A DNA stretch of 32,968 nucleotides from Blastococcus sp. MG754426. Lineage in GTDB: Bacteria > Actinomycetota > Actinomycetes > Mycobacteriales > Geodermatophilaceae. The position numbers and the translations under genes are program-made. Location: contig NZ_SSXC01000048.1 of assembly GCF_021699055.1 (NCBI RefSeq), positions 1 to 32,968 of the forward strand, read 5' to 3'. Positions 13,968 to 22,012 of this stretch are shown one piece after another. A model generated the notes under the pieces. The model worked only from the letters and a program-made list of their open reading frames with translations. It had not been told where the DNA came from and ran no database searches. The number at the start of each line of letters is the position of its first letter. Positions within the stretch are counted from its first letter, which is position 1.

Positions 13968-14750
13968 TCAGCGGGCCTGCACGAGCAGCGGCTGGGCGAC
14001 CTCGCCGATCGAACCGCGTTCGTCCGACAGTTCGCCGTGGCACAGCCCGATGCCGTCGGCGGCGATCCGCGTGCGGCAAGCCAGGTGTACCCACTCGCCG
14101 TCCGGCTCGCGGGTCAGGTGGGTGGTCATGCCCGGCGGGATGGACCACCAGCTGTCGATGGGCAGCTCCACGGAGATGCCGTTGGCGGCGTCGGCGGCGA
14201 TGAGCGCGCGGTCGAGGCCGGTGAGCGGCAGGCCGGCGACCAGCGGGACGCGCACCCGGGTCCAGACGTCGGCCGGCCCGGGCTCCTCCGGCGACCCGGC
14301 GGTGTAGCGCCAGTCGATGGCCTGCCCGAAGCCCCAGTCGGGAAGGCCGAACAGGACCTGCGGCGAGGAGTCGGGCACGGCCGGAGGCGGGCTGAGCTCG
14401 GTGACCACCGGCGGGGTGGGCCCGGTGGCGAGCGACCAGACGCGGGCGACGGCGACCGTGCGGCCGTCGACGGTCATGACCGCCTCGGTCAGGTCGATCC
14501 GTCGTCCCGGGCGGACGGGGGACACCTCGACGGCGAGCTCGCGGCGGGGGATGGCGCCGAAGAAGTCGACGCTGATCCGTGCCGGACGGGTGGGCGTCCC
14601 CGTCGCCCGGGCGGCGTCGGTGGCGAGGTGGGCCAGCAGCGCGGACGGCGGTCCACCGTGCTGGGCGCTGTGGTCCCAGGGGCTCTCGGTCGCCCGGGTG
14701 GGCGCGAACCGGTTGTCGCCCAGCGGCAGGTAGAAGGCCTCGATCTCCAT
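13968..14750 (-). CDS. Acyl-CoA thioesterase family protein (double hotdog)
   Basis: This 260-residue protein fits the TesB/4HBT_3-type double-hotdog thioesterases. The first hotdog has the motif HGGPPSALLAHLATDAARATG (around residues 31-51), followed by RISVDFFGAIPRRELAVEVSPVRPGRRIDLTEAVM. The second includes VELPIDSWWSIPPGMTTHLTREPDGEWVHLACRTRIAADGIGL. These enzymes hydrolyse acyl-CoA to free acid and CoA in the cytosol. I choose the ATG at 14750 (MEIEAFYLPLGD) because homology of this type begins at once. The longer frame to 14888 adds an Ala/Pro-rich tail with no expected structure. It is transcribed alone and divergently from the zinc-ribbon protein; its substrate cannot be deduced. Confidence 0.8.
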   Translation of the reverse strand: MEIEAFYLPLGDNRFAPTRATESPWDHSAQHGGPPSALLAHLATDAARATGTPTRPARISVDFFGAIPRRELAVEVSPVRPGRRIDLTEAVMTVDGRTVAVARVWSLATGPTPPVVTELSPPPAVPDSSPQVLFGLPDWGFGQAIDWRYTAGSPEEPGPADVWTRVRVPLVAGLPLTGLDRALIAADAANGISVELPIDSWWSIPPGMTTHLTREPDGEWVHLACRTRIAADGIGLCHGELSDERGSIGEVAQPLLVQAR

Positions 14751-14914
14751 GCCCGGCAGTGTGGCGGAGGCGGTTCCAGGGGGACCGGGCGGACGTGCCG
14801 TCGCCTGATCGGGTGGCGCTGCGGCGGATGCCTGGGCGGGCGCCCGGTTGCTGTCGGTGGCGCCTGTCATGGTCCGCCCTGCCGTCACGGGGACGGTGCG
14901 GACCAGGGAGTGGC

Positions 14915-15553
14915 ATGGGCGGATCAGTCGGTGTGCAGGCGGGGCGGGTGTGCCCCGGGTGCGGGCGGGAGGACTCTGTCCCTCTCGTCTACGGGCTGCC
15001 GGGAGGTGACCTCTTCGAGCAGGCGGAGCACGGGCAGGTCGCGCTCGGTGGCTGCCTGGTGATGGACGAGCAGCCGGCCTTCGTCTGCCGCAGCTGCGAC
15101 CTGGCGTGGGGGAGCGAGTCCGATCCCACCGCCGACGAGGCCGAGCTGGCCGGCCTGCTCGACGTGGAGCACCCCGTGCTCATCCGAGCACTGGGTACCG
15201 GGTGGCGGCGCGAGGACGCGGCCGACGGTCAGGACGGCGTGCGGTGGTTCGTCAGCGGCGAGCCAGCGCAGCTCGCTATCGGCGTCCAGGGGCCGTGGTT
15301 CGTCCTGGCTCGGCCGCTCACCTCCTGGGGTCAGCACCGTCCCGGTCCGCTGATGGGTGAAGAGCCGCGGCTGACCCGCGACGACGTCCTGCACCAGCCG
15401 CACCTCGTCGCCGAGATGGCCGAGGCCATCGCCTCCCACCGGCGCCGGTCCTTCCGCTGGTGCCGCACCTGCCGCCGGTCCACCGCGCCGGAAGCGTTCG
15501 TCACCGCAGAGGGGTCCTGCGCGACCTGCGTCCAGACCTTCATCGATCCCTGA
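14915..15553 (+). CDS. Protein with two split zinc-ribbon motifs, unknown function
   Basis: This 212-residue protein begins MGGSVGVQAGRVCPGCGRED, and the second half of that ribbon follows 38 residues later (FVCRSCDLAWG). A second pair of CxxC knuckles sits at the C-terminus (WCRTCRRSTAPEAFVTAEG, then CATC). The first half resembles short actinobacterial proteins in which the ribbon carries a phrase like VPLVYGLPGGDLFEQAE between the knuckles. The middle has no identifiable domain. Zinc binding, and perhaps nucleic-acid or protein contact, is the only inference. The ATG at 14915 has AGGGAG about seven bases upstream. It is divergent from the thioesterase and followed 79 bases later by the protease gene. 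Confidence 0.7.
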   Translation: MGGSVGVQAGRVCPGCGREDSVPLVYGLPGGDLFEQAEHGQVALGGCLVMDEQPAFVCRSCDLAWGSESDPTADEAELAGLLDVEHPVLIRALGTGWRREDAADGQDGVRWFVSGEPAQLAIGVQGPWFVLARPLTSWGQHRPGPLMGEEPRLTRDDVLHQPHLVAEMAEAIASHRRRSFRWCRTCRRSTAPEAFVTAEGSCATCVQTFIDP

Positions 15554-15632
15554 TCCCCGCCTGTCGCCAGGGCCTCGCCCGTCGGGAGTAGGCAGCCCGG
15601 CGTCGGCCTCCTCCGGGCCGGCGGAGGTTCCG

Positions 15633-16625
15633 ATGGGAGGACGTCAGGCCAGCGGCGAGCGCGGGGGATCGACAGTGCGGAACGGTGCAGGACCGGGCCG
15701 GGTGCCGTCCGGTCTCCGGACGTCGCCCACCGGCCGGGTGCCGCAGTGGGTGCTCGACGAGGCGAGCGGTCGGGCATCCACCCCGGAGCCCTGGCGCTCC
15801 TGGTCACCCGCTTCGTCGTCCATGCGACCGGCTCGGCGTCGCGGCCGCCGTCTGGCCTACCTGGTCGCCGTCCTGGCGGGGGCGGGAGTCCTCTGCGCCG
15901 TGGTGCTCGACCCCCGCGGGCTCGGAGGGGTGGTCGGCGACGCCAGGCCGGCGAACTGGCCGACGCCTGGCTTCGAGGCTGCTGATGCGCCGCTCGGTAC
16001 ACCCGTGCCGGCACCGAGTCCCGGTGGCACCCACCTCTTCCTCGGGGTGCAGGACGACGGCGAGCGACCCGTGGCTTACGACCCCTGCCGACCGGTCCAC
16101 TACGTCATCCGCCCCGACCATGCGCCGCCCGGGGGAGACGCGCTGGTCCACGAGGCCTTCGCCCGGGTCTCCGACGTCACCGGTCTGCAGTTCGTCTTCG
16201 ACGGCGCCACCGACGAGTCGGCGTGGGAGGACCGCCCGAGCTTCCAGCCCGACCGCTACGGGGACCGCTGGGTGCCCGTGCTCGTGTCGTGGCAGACCGA
16301 AGCCGAGAACCCGGAGCTGGCCGGCCGTGTCGCCGGGCTCGCCGGCAGCGCCATCGTCGAGCCGCCCGGCGGCCCGCGGGTGTTCGTCACCGGCGTCGTC
16401 GGACTCGACGCGGCCGCTTTCGGAGACATGCTCGCCGATCCGGCTGGGGTCGCGGGTGCGCGTGCCGTCGTCCTCCACGAGCTCGCCCACCTCGTCGGAC
16501 TCGCACACGTCGCGGACCCCGGGCAGCTGATGTACCCGACGACCAGCACGGTGCTCGACTTCAACGCCGGTGACCTGACCGGCCTGTCCCAGCTCGGGGG
16601 AGGGGAGTGCGTCCCGAACGTGTGA
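15633..16625 (+). CDS. Membrane-anchored matrixin-like zinc metalloprotease
   Basis: This is a 330-residue protein with a basic, disordered N-terminus, one transmembrane helix (about 74-92, LAYLVAVLAGAGVLCAVVL) and an extracytoplasmic domain. The catalytic zinc site HELAHLVGLAH is at H282, E283, H286 and H292, and LMYPTT shortly after is the Met-turn of metzincins. Before it, the fold carries CRPVHYVIRPDHAP and ARVSDVTGLQFVFDG, as seen in bacterial matrixin-like proteases. The ATG at 15633 has GGCGGAGG a few bases upstream. The protein should act at the outer membrane face or cell wall; the substrate is unknown. It is a single gene, with no obvious partner inhibitor next to it. Confidence 0.85.
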   Translation: MGGRQASGERGGSTVRNGAGPGRVPSGLRTSPTGRVPQWVLDEASGRASTPEPWRSWSPASSSMRPARRRGRRLAYLVAVLAGAGVLCAVVLDPRGLGGVVGDARPANWPTPGFEAADAPLGTPVPAPSPGGTHLFLGVQDDGERPVAYDPCRPVHYVIRPDHAPPGGDALVHEAFARVSDVTGLQFVFDGATDESAWEDRPSFQPDRYGDRWVPVLVSWQTEAENPELAGRVAGLAGSAIVEPPGGPRVFVTGVVGLDAAAFGDMLADPAGVAGARAVVLHELAHLVGLAHVADPGQLMYPTTSTVLDFNAGDLTGLSQLGGGECVPNV

Positions 16626-16697
16626 GCGGACTGCTGGGGCAGCGTCGGACGGATACGGATGGGTTCTGCGGGGAGAAACTCGGCGTCCGGTTGGACG

Positions 16698-16718
16698 GAC
16701 ATGTCGGTGTGGCATGTC
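16698..16718. promoter_or_regulatory. Candidate operator upstream of the NERD helicase
   Basis: GACATG, nine bases, CATGTC: a perfect 6-bp inverted repeat located 68 bases before the helicase start. A TTGGAC hexamer (16691-16696) just left of it could be a -35 box, but no good -10 is visible, so the promoter itself is unproven. Confidence 0.4.
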
Positions 16719-16785
16719 ACGCTGCCGGGACGATCCAACCCAGCCAGCCACGGGGGCACGGCATGACGACGTCCGCGGTGCGCGC

Positions 16786-18444
16786 ATGACGGCGCGCGTC
16801 TTCCCGAGCAGTCCGGTCTTCGAGTCGCACGCCGAGCGGCTCTTCGCCGAGGCGCTGCGCGACCAGCTGCCCGACGACGCCGTCATGGTCTGCGGCCAGC
16901 GGTTCAGCGACCGACGGGAGGACCGCGAGGCCGACGTCATCGTCGCCTGGCCGGGCTTCGGGATCGCCGTCGTTGAGGTCAAGGGCGGCAGCGTCCACCT
17001 CCGCGGAGGTGAGTGGCGGCAGGTCGGCGGCGGGCTCGACAAGCAGATCCGCCCCGTCGAGCAGGCGCTGCGCTGCAAGTACCTCCTGCGCGACTACCTG
17101 CGTCGGGACCGCCGCTGGACCGCCGGCGACCCGCGGATGGTCCACCTGGTCGCCCTGCCGGCGACAACGCTGCCGGACGACTTCGCCGCCCCCGACGCAC
17201 CCCGCTGGATGGTGCTGGACAAGACGGACCTGCCGCAGGCCGCGGCCCGGGTGGCGAGCGCGCTGCGGCAGTGCGAGAGCGACGTCGAGCCGCCGACGGC
17301 CGAGGACGTCGAGGCGTTCGTCGACTGCCTGGCCGGGGTCGGCATCCCGCAGCAGGACCTGCTCGCGACGTTGCACGAGCGCGAGGCCGAGTGCGACCTG
17401 CTCACCCGCGATCAGGCGCGCGTCCTCGACTGGCTGCGCTCCAACCGGCGGGTCGAGGTGCGCGGCGGGGCCGGCTCGGGGAAGACCTGGCTCGCGCTGG
17501 AGAAGGCCCGCCGGCTGACGCTCGAGGGGGAGCGGGTCGCGGTGATGTGCTACTCCCGCGGCCTGGCCGAGTACCTCCGCCGCCGGGTCGAGACGTGGAA
17601 GCCGAAGGAGCGCCCGGCCTACGTCGGAACGTTCCACGGGCTGGGCATCGACTGGGGCGTCACCCCGGGATCGGACGACGACAGCGGCTACTGGGAGGAG
17701 TACCTCCCCGAGCGCATGGTAAAGCTCGCCGGCGCGCTGTCCGTGGCCGACCGCTTCGACGCGATCGTCATCGACGAGGCGCAGGACTTCGCCGAGAGCT
17801 GGTGGCCGGCCGTCCTGGCCGCGCTGCGCACTCCGGAGGGCGGCTGCCTCTACGTGTTCGCCGACGAGGGGCAGCGGGTCTTCGCGCGCCAGGGCCGCCC
17901 ACCGGTCGCGCTGACCCCCTTCGACCTGGACGAGAACCTGCGCAACACCAAGCAGATCGCGGGCACGTTCGGCAGCCTGACCACCAGCCAGATGCGCTAC
18001 CGCGGTGGCGACGGCGTCCCGGTGCGCTTCGTCCAGTGCGACACCGACGACGCCATCGGCGCGGCGGACGACGAGGCGGCCGCGCTCCTGGACGCCGGGT
18101 GGCCGGCCGAGTCGGTGGCGCTGCTGACCACCTACCGGCGGCACCCCGTCCAGGCGGAGCGCCAGACCGCCGGGCAGGACGCCTACTGGGACTCCTTCTG
18201 GGCCGACGACGACCTGTTCTACGGGCACGTGCTCGGCTTCAAGGGGCTGGAGCGGCCGGCGGTCGTCCTTGCGGTCAACGGCTTCCGGGACGAGGAGCGC
18301 GCCCGCGAGATGCTGTACGTCGGGCTGTCCCGCGCCCGCGACCTGCTCGTGGTCTGCGGCGACCTGGAGCTGATCCGGCGGGTGGGCGGCCCGGCCGTCG
18401 CCCAGCGGCTCGCGCAGTCCGCCGGCTCGGCGCCGACCGGCTGA
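16786..18444 (+). CDS. NERD-domain nuclease fused to UvrD-like helicase
   Basis: This is a 552-residue fusion. Residues 10 to about 110 form a NERD (nuclease-related) domain: ERLFAEALRDQL, D50 in READVIVAW, and E64-V-K66 in AVVEVKGG. The helicase follows, with Walker A GGAGSGKT at 227-234, MCYSRGLAEYL (motif Ia), TFHGLG, Walker B VIDEAQD at 328-334, ENLRNT (motif IV-like), and the C-terminal motifs LGFKGLERPAVVLAV and LYVGLSRARDLLVV (V/VI). The catalytic residues look intact in both domains. Such proteins unwind and possibly cut DNA and occur often in defence islands. The ATG at 16786 is preferred because the NERD fold begins almost at once; the longer frame from 16714 adds unstructured residues. 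It is followed after nine bases by the GIY-YIG fusion gene, so the two likely work together. Confidence 0.85.
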   Translation: MTARVFPSSPVFESHAERLFAEALRDQLPDDAVMVCGQRFSDRREDREADVIVAWPGFGIAVVEVKGGSVHLRGGEWRQVGGGLDKQIRPVEQALRCKYLLRDYLRRDRRWTAGDPRMVHLVALPATTLPDDFAAPDAPRWMVLDKTDLPQAAARVASALRQCESDVEPPTAEDVEAFVDCLAGVGIPQQDLLATLHEREAECDLLTRDQARVLDWLRSNRRVEVRGGAGSGKTWLALEKARRLTLEGERVAVMCYSRGLAEYLRRRVETWKPKERPAYVGTFHGLGIDWGVTPGSDDDSGYWEEYLPERMVKLAGALSVADRFDAIVIDEAQDFAESWWPAVLAALRTPEGGCLYVFADEGQRVFARQGRPPVALTPFDLDENLRNTKQIAGTFGSLTTSQMRYRGGDGVPVRFVQCDTDDAIGAADDEAAALLDAGWPAESVALLTTYRRHPVQAERQTAGQDAYWDSFWADDDLFYGHVLGFKGLERPAVVLAVNGFRDEERAREMLYVGLSRARDLLVVCGDLELIRRVGGPAVAQRLAQSAGSAPTG

Positions 18445-18453
18445 GGGGGAGCC

Positions 18454-19770
18454 ATGGAGTTCGTTCTCGAGGGTGTCCCGTACTCGCTGGACGCGGAGGC
18501 CGTGCGGACGGCGCTGCGCGAGGCCGCTCCTGACGACCTCCGCACGCACTGGGTCGACGTCGACGGAACGCGCTGGCCGCCGAAGCAGGTCCTCGCCCTG
18601 GCCGCCGGGGTGGACCGGTCGGCGTTCACGTCCCACCGGGCGCTGGACGTCCTCGGCCGGCTCGGCTTCCGGACCAGTCCGTGGAGGGGTGGCCCGCCCG
18701 GATCCGAGGCGACGCCGACGACGCCGGCACAGGCTCCGCCTCTCGCGCGGCCGGGGAGGCCCGTCGGCGTCTCTGCGATGGCCGATCCAGGCGCCGACGT
18801 CGTCCTCGTCGGCTGCTCCGGCTCCAAGGCGACCGGCCCGGCGCCCGCGGCCGAGCTCTTCACCGGGGCCGCGTTCCGGAAGGCGCGAGATCTCGCCGTC
18901 CGGTCCGGCCGACCCTGGTACGTCCTCAGCGCCAAGTTCGGCCTTCTCCACCCCGAGGAGGTCGTCGCGCCCTACGACGTCTACCTGCCGAAGCAGTCCG
19001 CCCGGTACCGCAGCGCCTGGGCCGAGTGGGTGGTGGCACAGCTCGGTGAACAGCACGACCTCCACGGCCTGACCGTGGAGGCGCACGCGGGCAGCGCCTA
19101 CTGCGAGCCCCTCGTCGGCCCGCTCGCCCGGGCGGGTGGAACGCTGGTCCAGCCGCTCGCCGGGCTGCGGCAGGGAGAGCGACTGGCCTGGTACGGCGGC
19201 CCGGCACAGCACCCCGACGAACCCCTGCCCGCCGCTCCCGGCGTCCCGGACGTGGCCTGGCTGCTGGACGAGGGCAACGCCGTGCCTCCGGGCGAGTTCC
19301 TCGCCGCCGGCCGGGCGGCGTCCGACCAGCCGGGGCTCTACAGCTGGTGGGCCGACGCGCAGGGCGCCGAGGAGATCTCCGCCGGGCTCGGTCACCGCGT
19401 GCCACCCGGGCTGATCTACGCCGGCCGGGCGGGTGGCATCCGCCCGAACGGCGTCAGCTCGACCAACACGCTCTGGGGCCGGGTGGCCACCATGCACCTG
19501 GGCGGCAACCGCAACTTCTCGACATTCCGCCTGACGCTGGCCGCCTGCCTGTCCCGCCCCGGCGACCAGCTGATCGCCGAGGACAAGCTCACGGCCTGGA
19601 TGCACACGCACCTGCGCGTGGCGACGCTGCCGCTGCCCGCGGACCAGGTGACGGCGGGCGAGGCGCGCCTCCTGGAGCTCACCGACGCCCCGCTGAACCT
19701 GCGCGACGTCCCACGGACGCCGTCGCGGAAGGCGTTGAGCGCCCTTCGTTCGGCGATCAGGGGCCGATAG
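18454..19770 (+). CDS. Fusion: McrA-type N-terminal head, DUF6884, GIY-YIG-like nuclease
   Basis: This is a 438-residue, three-part protein. Residues 1-75 (VRTALREAAP...WVDVDGTRWPPKQVLALAAGVDRSAFTSHRALDVLGRLGF) resemble the short N-terminal head domain seen in actinobacterial modification-dependent nucleases such as ScoMcrA. Residues from about 115 to 255 have the DUF6884 pattern: VVLVGCSGSKATG with C121 and K125, then WYVLSAKFGLLHPEEVVAPYD. Relatives of this fold are linked to modified-base chemistry; I hold that only loosely. The C-terminal part (QPGLYSWWADAQGAEEI, then PPGLIYAGRAGG and STNTLWGRVATMH) fits a GIY-YIG nuclease. A reader or cutter of modified DNA is a reasonable hypothesis. 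ATG 18454 follows GAGGGGGAG, and the gene is nine bases from the NERD-helicase. Confidence 0.7.
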   Translation: MEFVLEGVPYSLDAEAVRTALREAAPDDLRTHWVDVDGTRWPPKQVLALAAGVDRSAFTSHRALDVLGRLGFRTSPWRGGPPGSEATPTTPAQAPPLARPGRPVGVSAMADPGADVVLVGCSGSKATGPAPAAELFTGAAFRKARDLAVRSGRPWYVLSAKFGLLHPEEVVAPYDVYLPKQSARYRSAWAEWVVAQLGEQHDLHGLTVEAHAGSAYCEPLVGPLARAGGTLVQPLAGLRQGERLAWYGGPAQHPDEPLPAAPGVPDVAWLLDEGNAVPPGEFLAAGRAASDQPGLYSWWADAQGAEEISAGLGHRVPPGLIYAGRAGGIRPNGVSSTNTLWGRVATMHLGGNRNFSTFRLTLAACLSRPGDQLIAEDKLTAWMHTHLRVATLPLPADQVTAGEARLLELTDAPLNLRDVPRTPSRKALSALRSAIRGR

Positions 19771-19857
19771 GCACGAGCCCCGGGCAATGCGCGGTCACGG
19801 CGGTGCGCACTTCGCCACCCCGCTCCGGATGAACGCGGAACATGGCAAGTGCAACGC

Positions 19858-20643
19858 TCAGGCAGCGCCTTCGTCCTGCCACCGGGCCCATTCGGCAGTG
19901 GCCTTGCCGGCCGTGACGGCGTGCTCCCACTTCCTGCTCGCCTGGAGCCACAGCAGGATGTCGTGCAGTCTCAGCCGGGTCAGGGCGACGTCCTCCGCGC
20001 CGTCCACCAGCCGGGCGAAGGCTTCCTCGATGGCGTCGAACTGCTCCCTGTTCGCAGTGAGCTCCCGGTGGACGACGCCCCACAGGCTGACGTCGTCGTC
20101 GGTGTGCTCCCGCAGGCGCGGGGCGGTCACGTTGTCGGTGAGCGGGAACAGCTCCGGCCGCTTGTGGTGCAGCAGCTTGTGCGTGAGGGCGGTCTTGATC
20201 CCCGTGGTCGCCGCGCACTCGCGCCAGGCGTCGGCCAGCGCCGCTCCCGTGGTCCCCGGCGGGGGAGTGCGTCCCACCTCGACCTCGTCGAGGTCCCAGA
20301 ACGACCGGCCTTCCGCACGGTGGATCGCCGTCCGGACGTGCGGCCATGCCCGGTCGGCTGCGTGCTTCAACGCCGTGATCGCGTTCTGGTCCATCTTCCC
20401 GTTGATGCCGTCCACCACGAGGACATCCAGCCACGCGAACTCGTCGTCGTCCGATGGCGGCACGCAGTCGTAGACCCGGTAGGCGTAAGCCCGCACGCTG
20501 ACGGTGATCCCCTCCGGGTGGCTGGGCGTCCAGGCGATCCGCAGGTGGCGCTGGGCTCGCGCGTACCCCAGGACGGCGGCCAGCGCCTCGCCCCACTCGA
20601 TGGGGTCGGCGGCCACGCTCGGCAGCCGGAACGACGTCTCCAT
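19858..20643 (-). CDS. DUF6308 family protein (copy 2)
   Basis: This 261-residue protein is related to the gene at 3177-3860. Its central segment THKLLHHKRPELFPLTDN aligns with GKLLARKRPQLLPVYDR there, and both follow with a Trp-containing helix (SLWGVVHREL) and a C-terminal VALTRLRLHDILLWLQ. The first 110 residues here add an extra region (LRIAWTPSHPEGITVSVRAYAYRVYDCV, then DEFAWLDVLVVDGINGKMDQN) absent from copy 1. No catalytic motif is evident. The ATG at 20643 is followed by METSFRLP; the longer frame to 20898 is low-quality sequence. It is convergent with the GIY-YIG fusion and divergent from the PASTA-like gene. Two copies in one 17-kb island suggest a role in the accessory functions. 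Confidence 0.75.
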   Translation of the reverse strand: METSFRLPSVAADPIEWGEALAAVLGYARAQRHLRIAWTPSHPEGITVSVRAYAYRVYDCVPPSDDDEFAWLDVLVVDGINGKMDQNAITALKHAADRAWPHVRTAIHRAEGRSFWDLDEVEVGRTPPPGTTGAALADAWRECAATTGIKTALTHKLLHHKRPELFPLTDNVTAPRLREHTDDDVSLWGVVHRELTANREQFDAIEEAFARLVDGAEDVALTRLRLHDILLWLQASRKWEHAVTAGKATAEWARWQDEGAA

Positions 20644-20918
20644 GTGTCTCCCCCGTTCGCAGGCCGTCCGCGACGCCCCGGGGCACGGTTGCGGCGAGCA
20701 GCGACAACATCGCGAGCTGCGCGTGAGCGGCCTGTGCCCGGGACCGGTGACGATGCTCCTGGGACTCGTGCAACCCCGGGGATGAAACGCCACGCATACG
20801 GATTCGGGTGGGGTCGTTCCGTCGCTGGCGCATGACACGGTCCGTCGGTCATCGCTCGACCGCGCTGCCGGAACCTCGGCACGACGGCGGTCGGCCACGC
20901 ACGATCACGGGGAACCAC

Positions 20919-21566
20919 ATGTCGCAGCCTCCGTACGGACCGCCTCCTCAGGGGCCGGACCACCACGGCTACCCGCAGTACGTCCAGCCCGCCTACGGCG
21001 CGGGGCAGGCGCCGCCCCCTCCGCCGGGTGCCTGGTCCCCGGGCCAGCCGCCGTACCCGCCGCACGGCGGAGTGCCCACGACACGGACTCCGCTGTACAA
21101 GCGACCCTGGGTCATGGTGCTCGCCGGGGTCGTCGTGGTGGGCGCGATCGGCTCGGCGCTCGGTGGGGACGACGGGGAGGCGTCGACCGCCGCGGCTGCG
21201 ACGACGACGGTCACCGCGACCGTCCCCGCCGAGCCCGAGCCCGAGCCCGAGCCCGAGACCCCGGTGGCGGTCGCTCCCGCGCCGGAGACCGCGGCACCCC
21301 CGACGGAGACGGTGCCGGCTGCTCCCGTCGTCGACTTCACGATGCCCGACTTCGTCGGCATGGACCTGCAGTCGGCGCAGAACCTGCTGCAGACGAACAA
21401 CGTCTGGCTCAGCCTCTCGCACGACCTGCTGGGAAGCCGCAACCAGATGGTCGACTCGAACTGGCTCGTCTGCGATCAGAACATCCCCGCGGGCCAGCGG
21501 GTCACGGGTGAGGTCGAGGGTCACATCGACTTCGGCGTCGTGAAGCGCGGGGAGTTCTGTCCCTGA
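20919..21566 (+). CDS. Membrane-anchored protein with one PASTA-like domain
   Basis: This is a 215-residue protein. Residues 1-60 are a Pro/Gly/Tyr-rich cytoplasmic tail, and residues 65-83 (VMVLAGVVVVGAIGSALGG) form one transmembrane helix. A Thr/Ala/Pro-rich linker with an EPEPEPEPE run follows, then residues 138-207 resemble PASTA (VDFTMPDFVGMDLQSAQNLLQ, then VCDQNIPAGQRV), the domain that binds peptidoglycan muropeptides or beta-lactams in PknB and PBPs. A single PASTA without kinase or penicillin-binding domain suggests a cell-wall-sensing or anchoring role. The ATG at 20919 has GGGGA just upstream. A strong hairpin follows the stop. The C-terminal Cys may pair with the one in VCDQN. Confidence 0.82.
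   Translation: MSQPPYGPPPQGPDHHGYPQYVQPAYGAGQAPPPPPGAWSPGQPPYPPHGGVPTTRTPLYKRPWVMVLAGVVVVGAIGSALGGDDGEASTAAAATTTVTATVPAEPEPEPEPETPVAVAPAPETAAPPTETVPAAPVVDFTMPDFVGMDLQSAQNLLQTNNVWLSLSHDLLGSRNQMVDSNWLVCDQNIPAGQRVTGEVEGHIDFGVVKRGEFCP
21231..21257 (+). repeat. GAGCCC hexanucleotide repeat (Glu-Pro run)
   Basis: There are four perfect copies of the hexamer, then a variant copy. It encodes the EPEPEPEPE part of the linker between the membrane helix and the PASTA-like domain. It is a simple slippage-prone repeat, not a structured array. Confidence 0.85.
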
Positions 21567-21589
21567 TCGATCCGGTGGTCCCGTCGCCA

Positions 21590-21624
21590 CGGCGGCCGGT
21601 GAGCCGAGAGCTCACCGGCCGCCG
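21590..21624 (+). terminator. Strong hairpin terminator after the PASTA-like gene
   Basis: There are two perfectly complementary 15-base arms (left CGGCGGCCGGTGAGC at 21590-21604, right arm 21610-21624) around a five-base loop CGAGA. It lies 24 bases past the stop. A T-run is absent, which is usual for actinobacterial hairpin terminators. Confidence 0.8.
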
Positions 21625-21716
21625 CGGTCTGACGGAGCGCGGCGTCGTCCTCGTCCCCTTCGCTTCGAGGGCCGCGCTGCTGTACTCGGCGGACGAGCTG
21701 GAGCTGCGCCGCTTGT

Positions 21717-21769
21717 CGGATGCTCATCCGGACCAGCTGATGCGATAGTGATGCGAGTGCTGTTAATCT
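21717..21769 (+). promoter_or_regulatory. Promoter/operator region of vapBC
   Basis: TAATCT at 21764-21769 fits a TANNNT -10 hexamer and ends six bases before the vapB ATG, so the transcript is probably leaderless. Upstream, CGGATG-CT-CATCCG (21717-21730) is a perfect 6-bp inverted repeat that could bind the VapB or VapBC autorepressor. The -35 is not clear. Confidence 0.5.
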
Positions 21770-21775
21770 GCATGC

Positions 21776-22012
21776 ATGCCGGTGTCCATGACGATCCGCG
21801 ACGTCCCCGACGACGCCAGGGATGAGTTGGCGGCGCGAGCGGCCCGAGCCGGCCAGTCGCTGCAGGAGTACCTGCGTGGGCAGCTGGTGGCGCTCGCGCG
21901 GCGGCCCAGCCCCGAGGCCCTGTGGGACCGTGTGCAGCACCGGGTCATGGCAACCGGAAGCCGGCTGTCCGGTGACGCGATCCTCGACCTGCGCGACGCC
22001 GACCGCAGGTGA
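21776..22012 (+). CDS. vapB: VapB/FitA-type antitoxin
   Basis: This 78-residue protein has a ribbon-helix-helix N-terminus: MTIRDVPDDARDELAARAARAGQSLQEYLRGQLV is the FitA-like pattern, with the strand before VPDD pairing in a dimer to bind DNA. The C-terminal part (SPEALWDRVQHRVMATG, then SGDAILDLRDADRR) is the unstructured segment that normally wraps the PIN toxin and supplies a basic residue to its active site. Either ATG 21776 or ATG 21788 could be the start; the first is favoured by the -10 hexamer six bases upstream. The stop overlaps the toxin GTG by three bases. Autoregulation is likely through the upstream inverted repeat. Confidence 0.9.
   Translation: MPVSMTIRDVPDDARDELAARAARAGQSLQEYLRGQLVALARRPSPEALWDRVQHRVMATGSRLSGDAILDLRDADRR

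Noticed and set aside
14751-14888. Longer start for the thioesterase
   Set aside because: The extension is an Ala/Pro-rich stretch not expected in hotdog thioesterases; MEIEAFYLPLG at 14750 is a natural start.
18681-19049. Plus-strand frame within the DUF6884/GIY-YIG gene
   Set aside because: Off-frame shadow of a gene with supported domains.
16717-19611. Minus-strand open frame of 964 codons
   Set aside because: It lies opposite the NERD-helicase and the GIY-YIG fusion, whose motifs are unmistakable; it has no domain and is due to high GC.
21231-21257. Short direct repeats suggesting a repeat array
   Set aside because: A simple GAGCCC slippage run inside the PASTA-like gene, too short and contiguous to be a CRISPR array; no CRISPR or cas gene is present.
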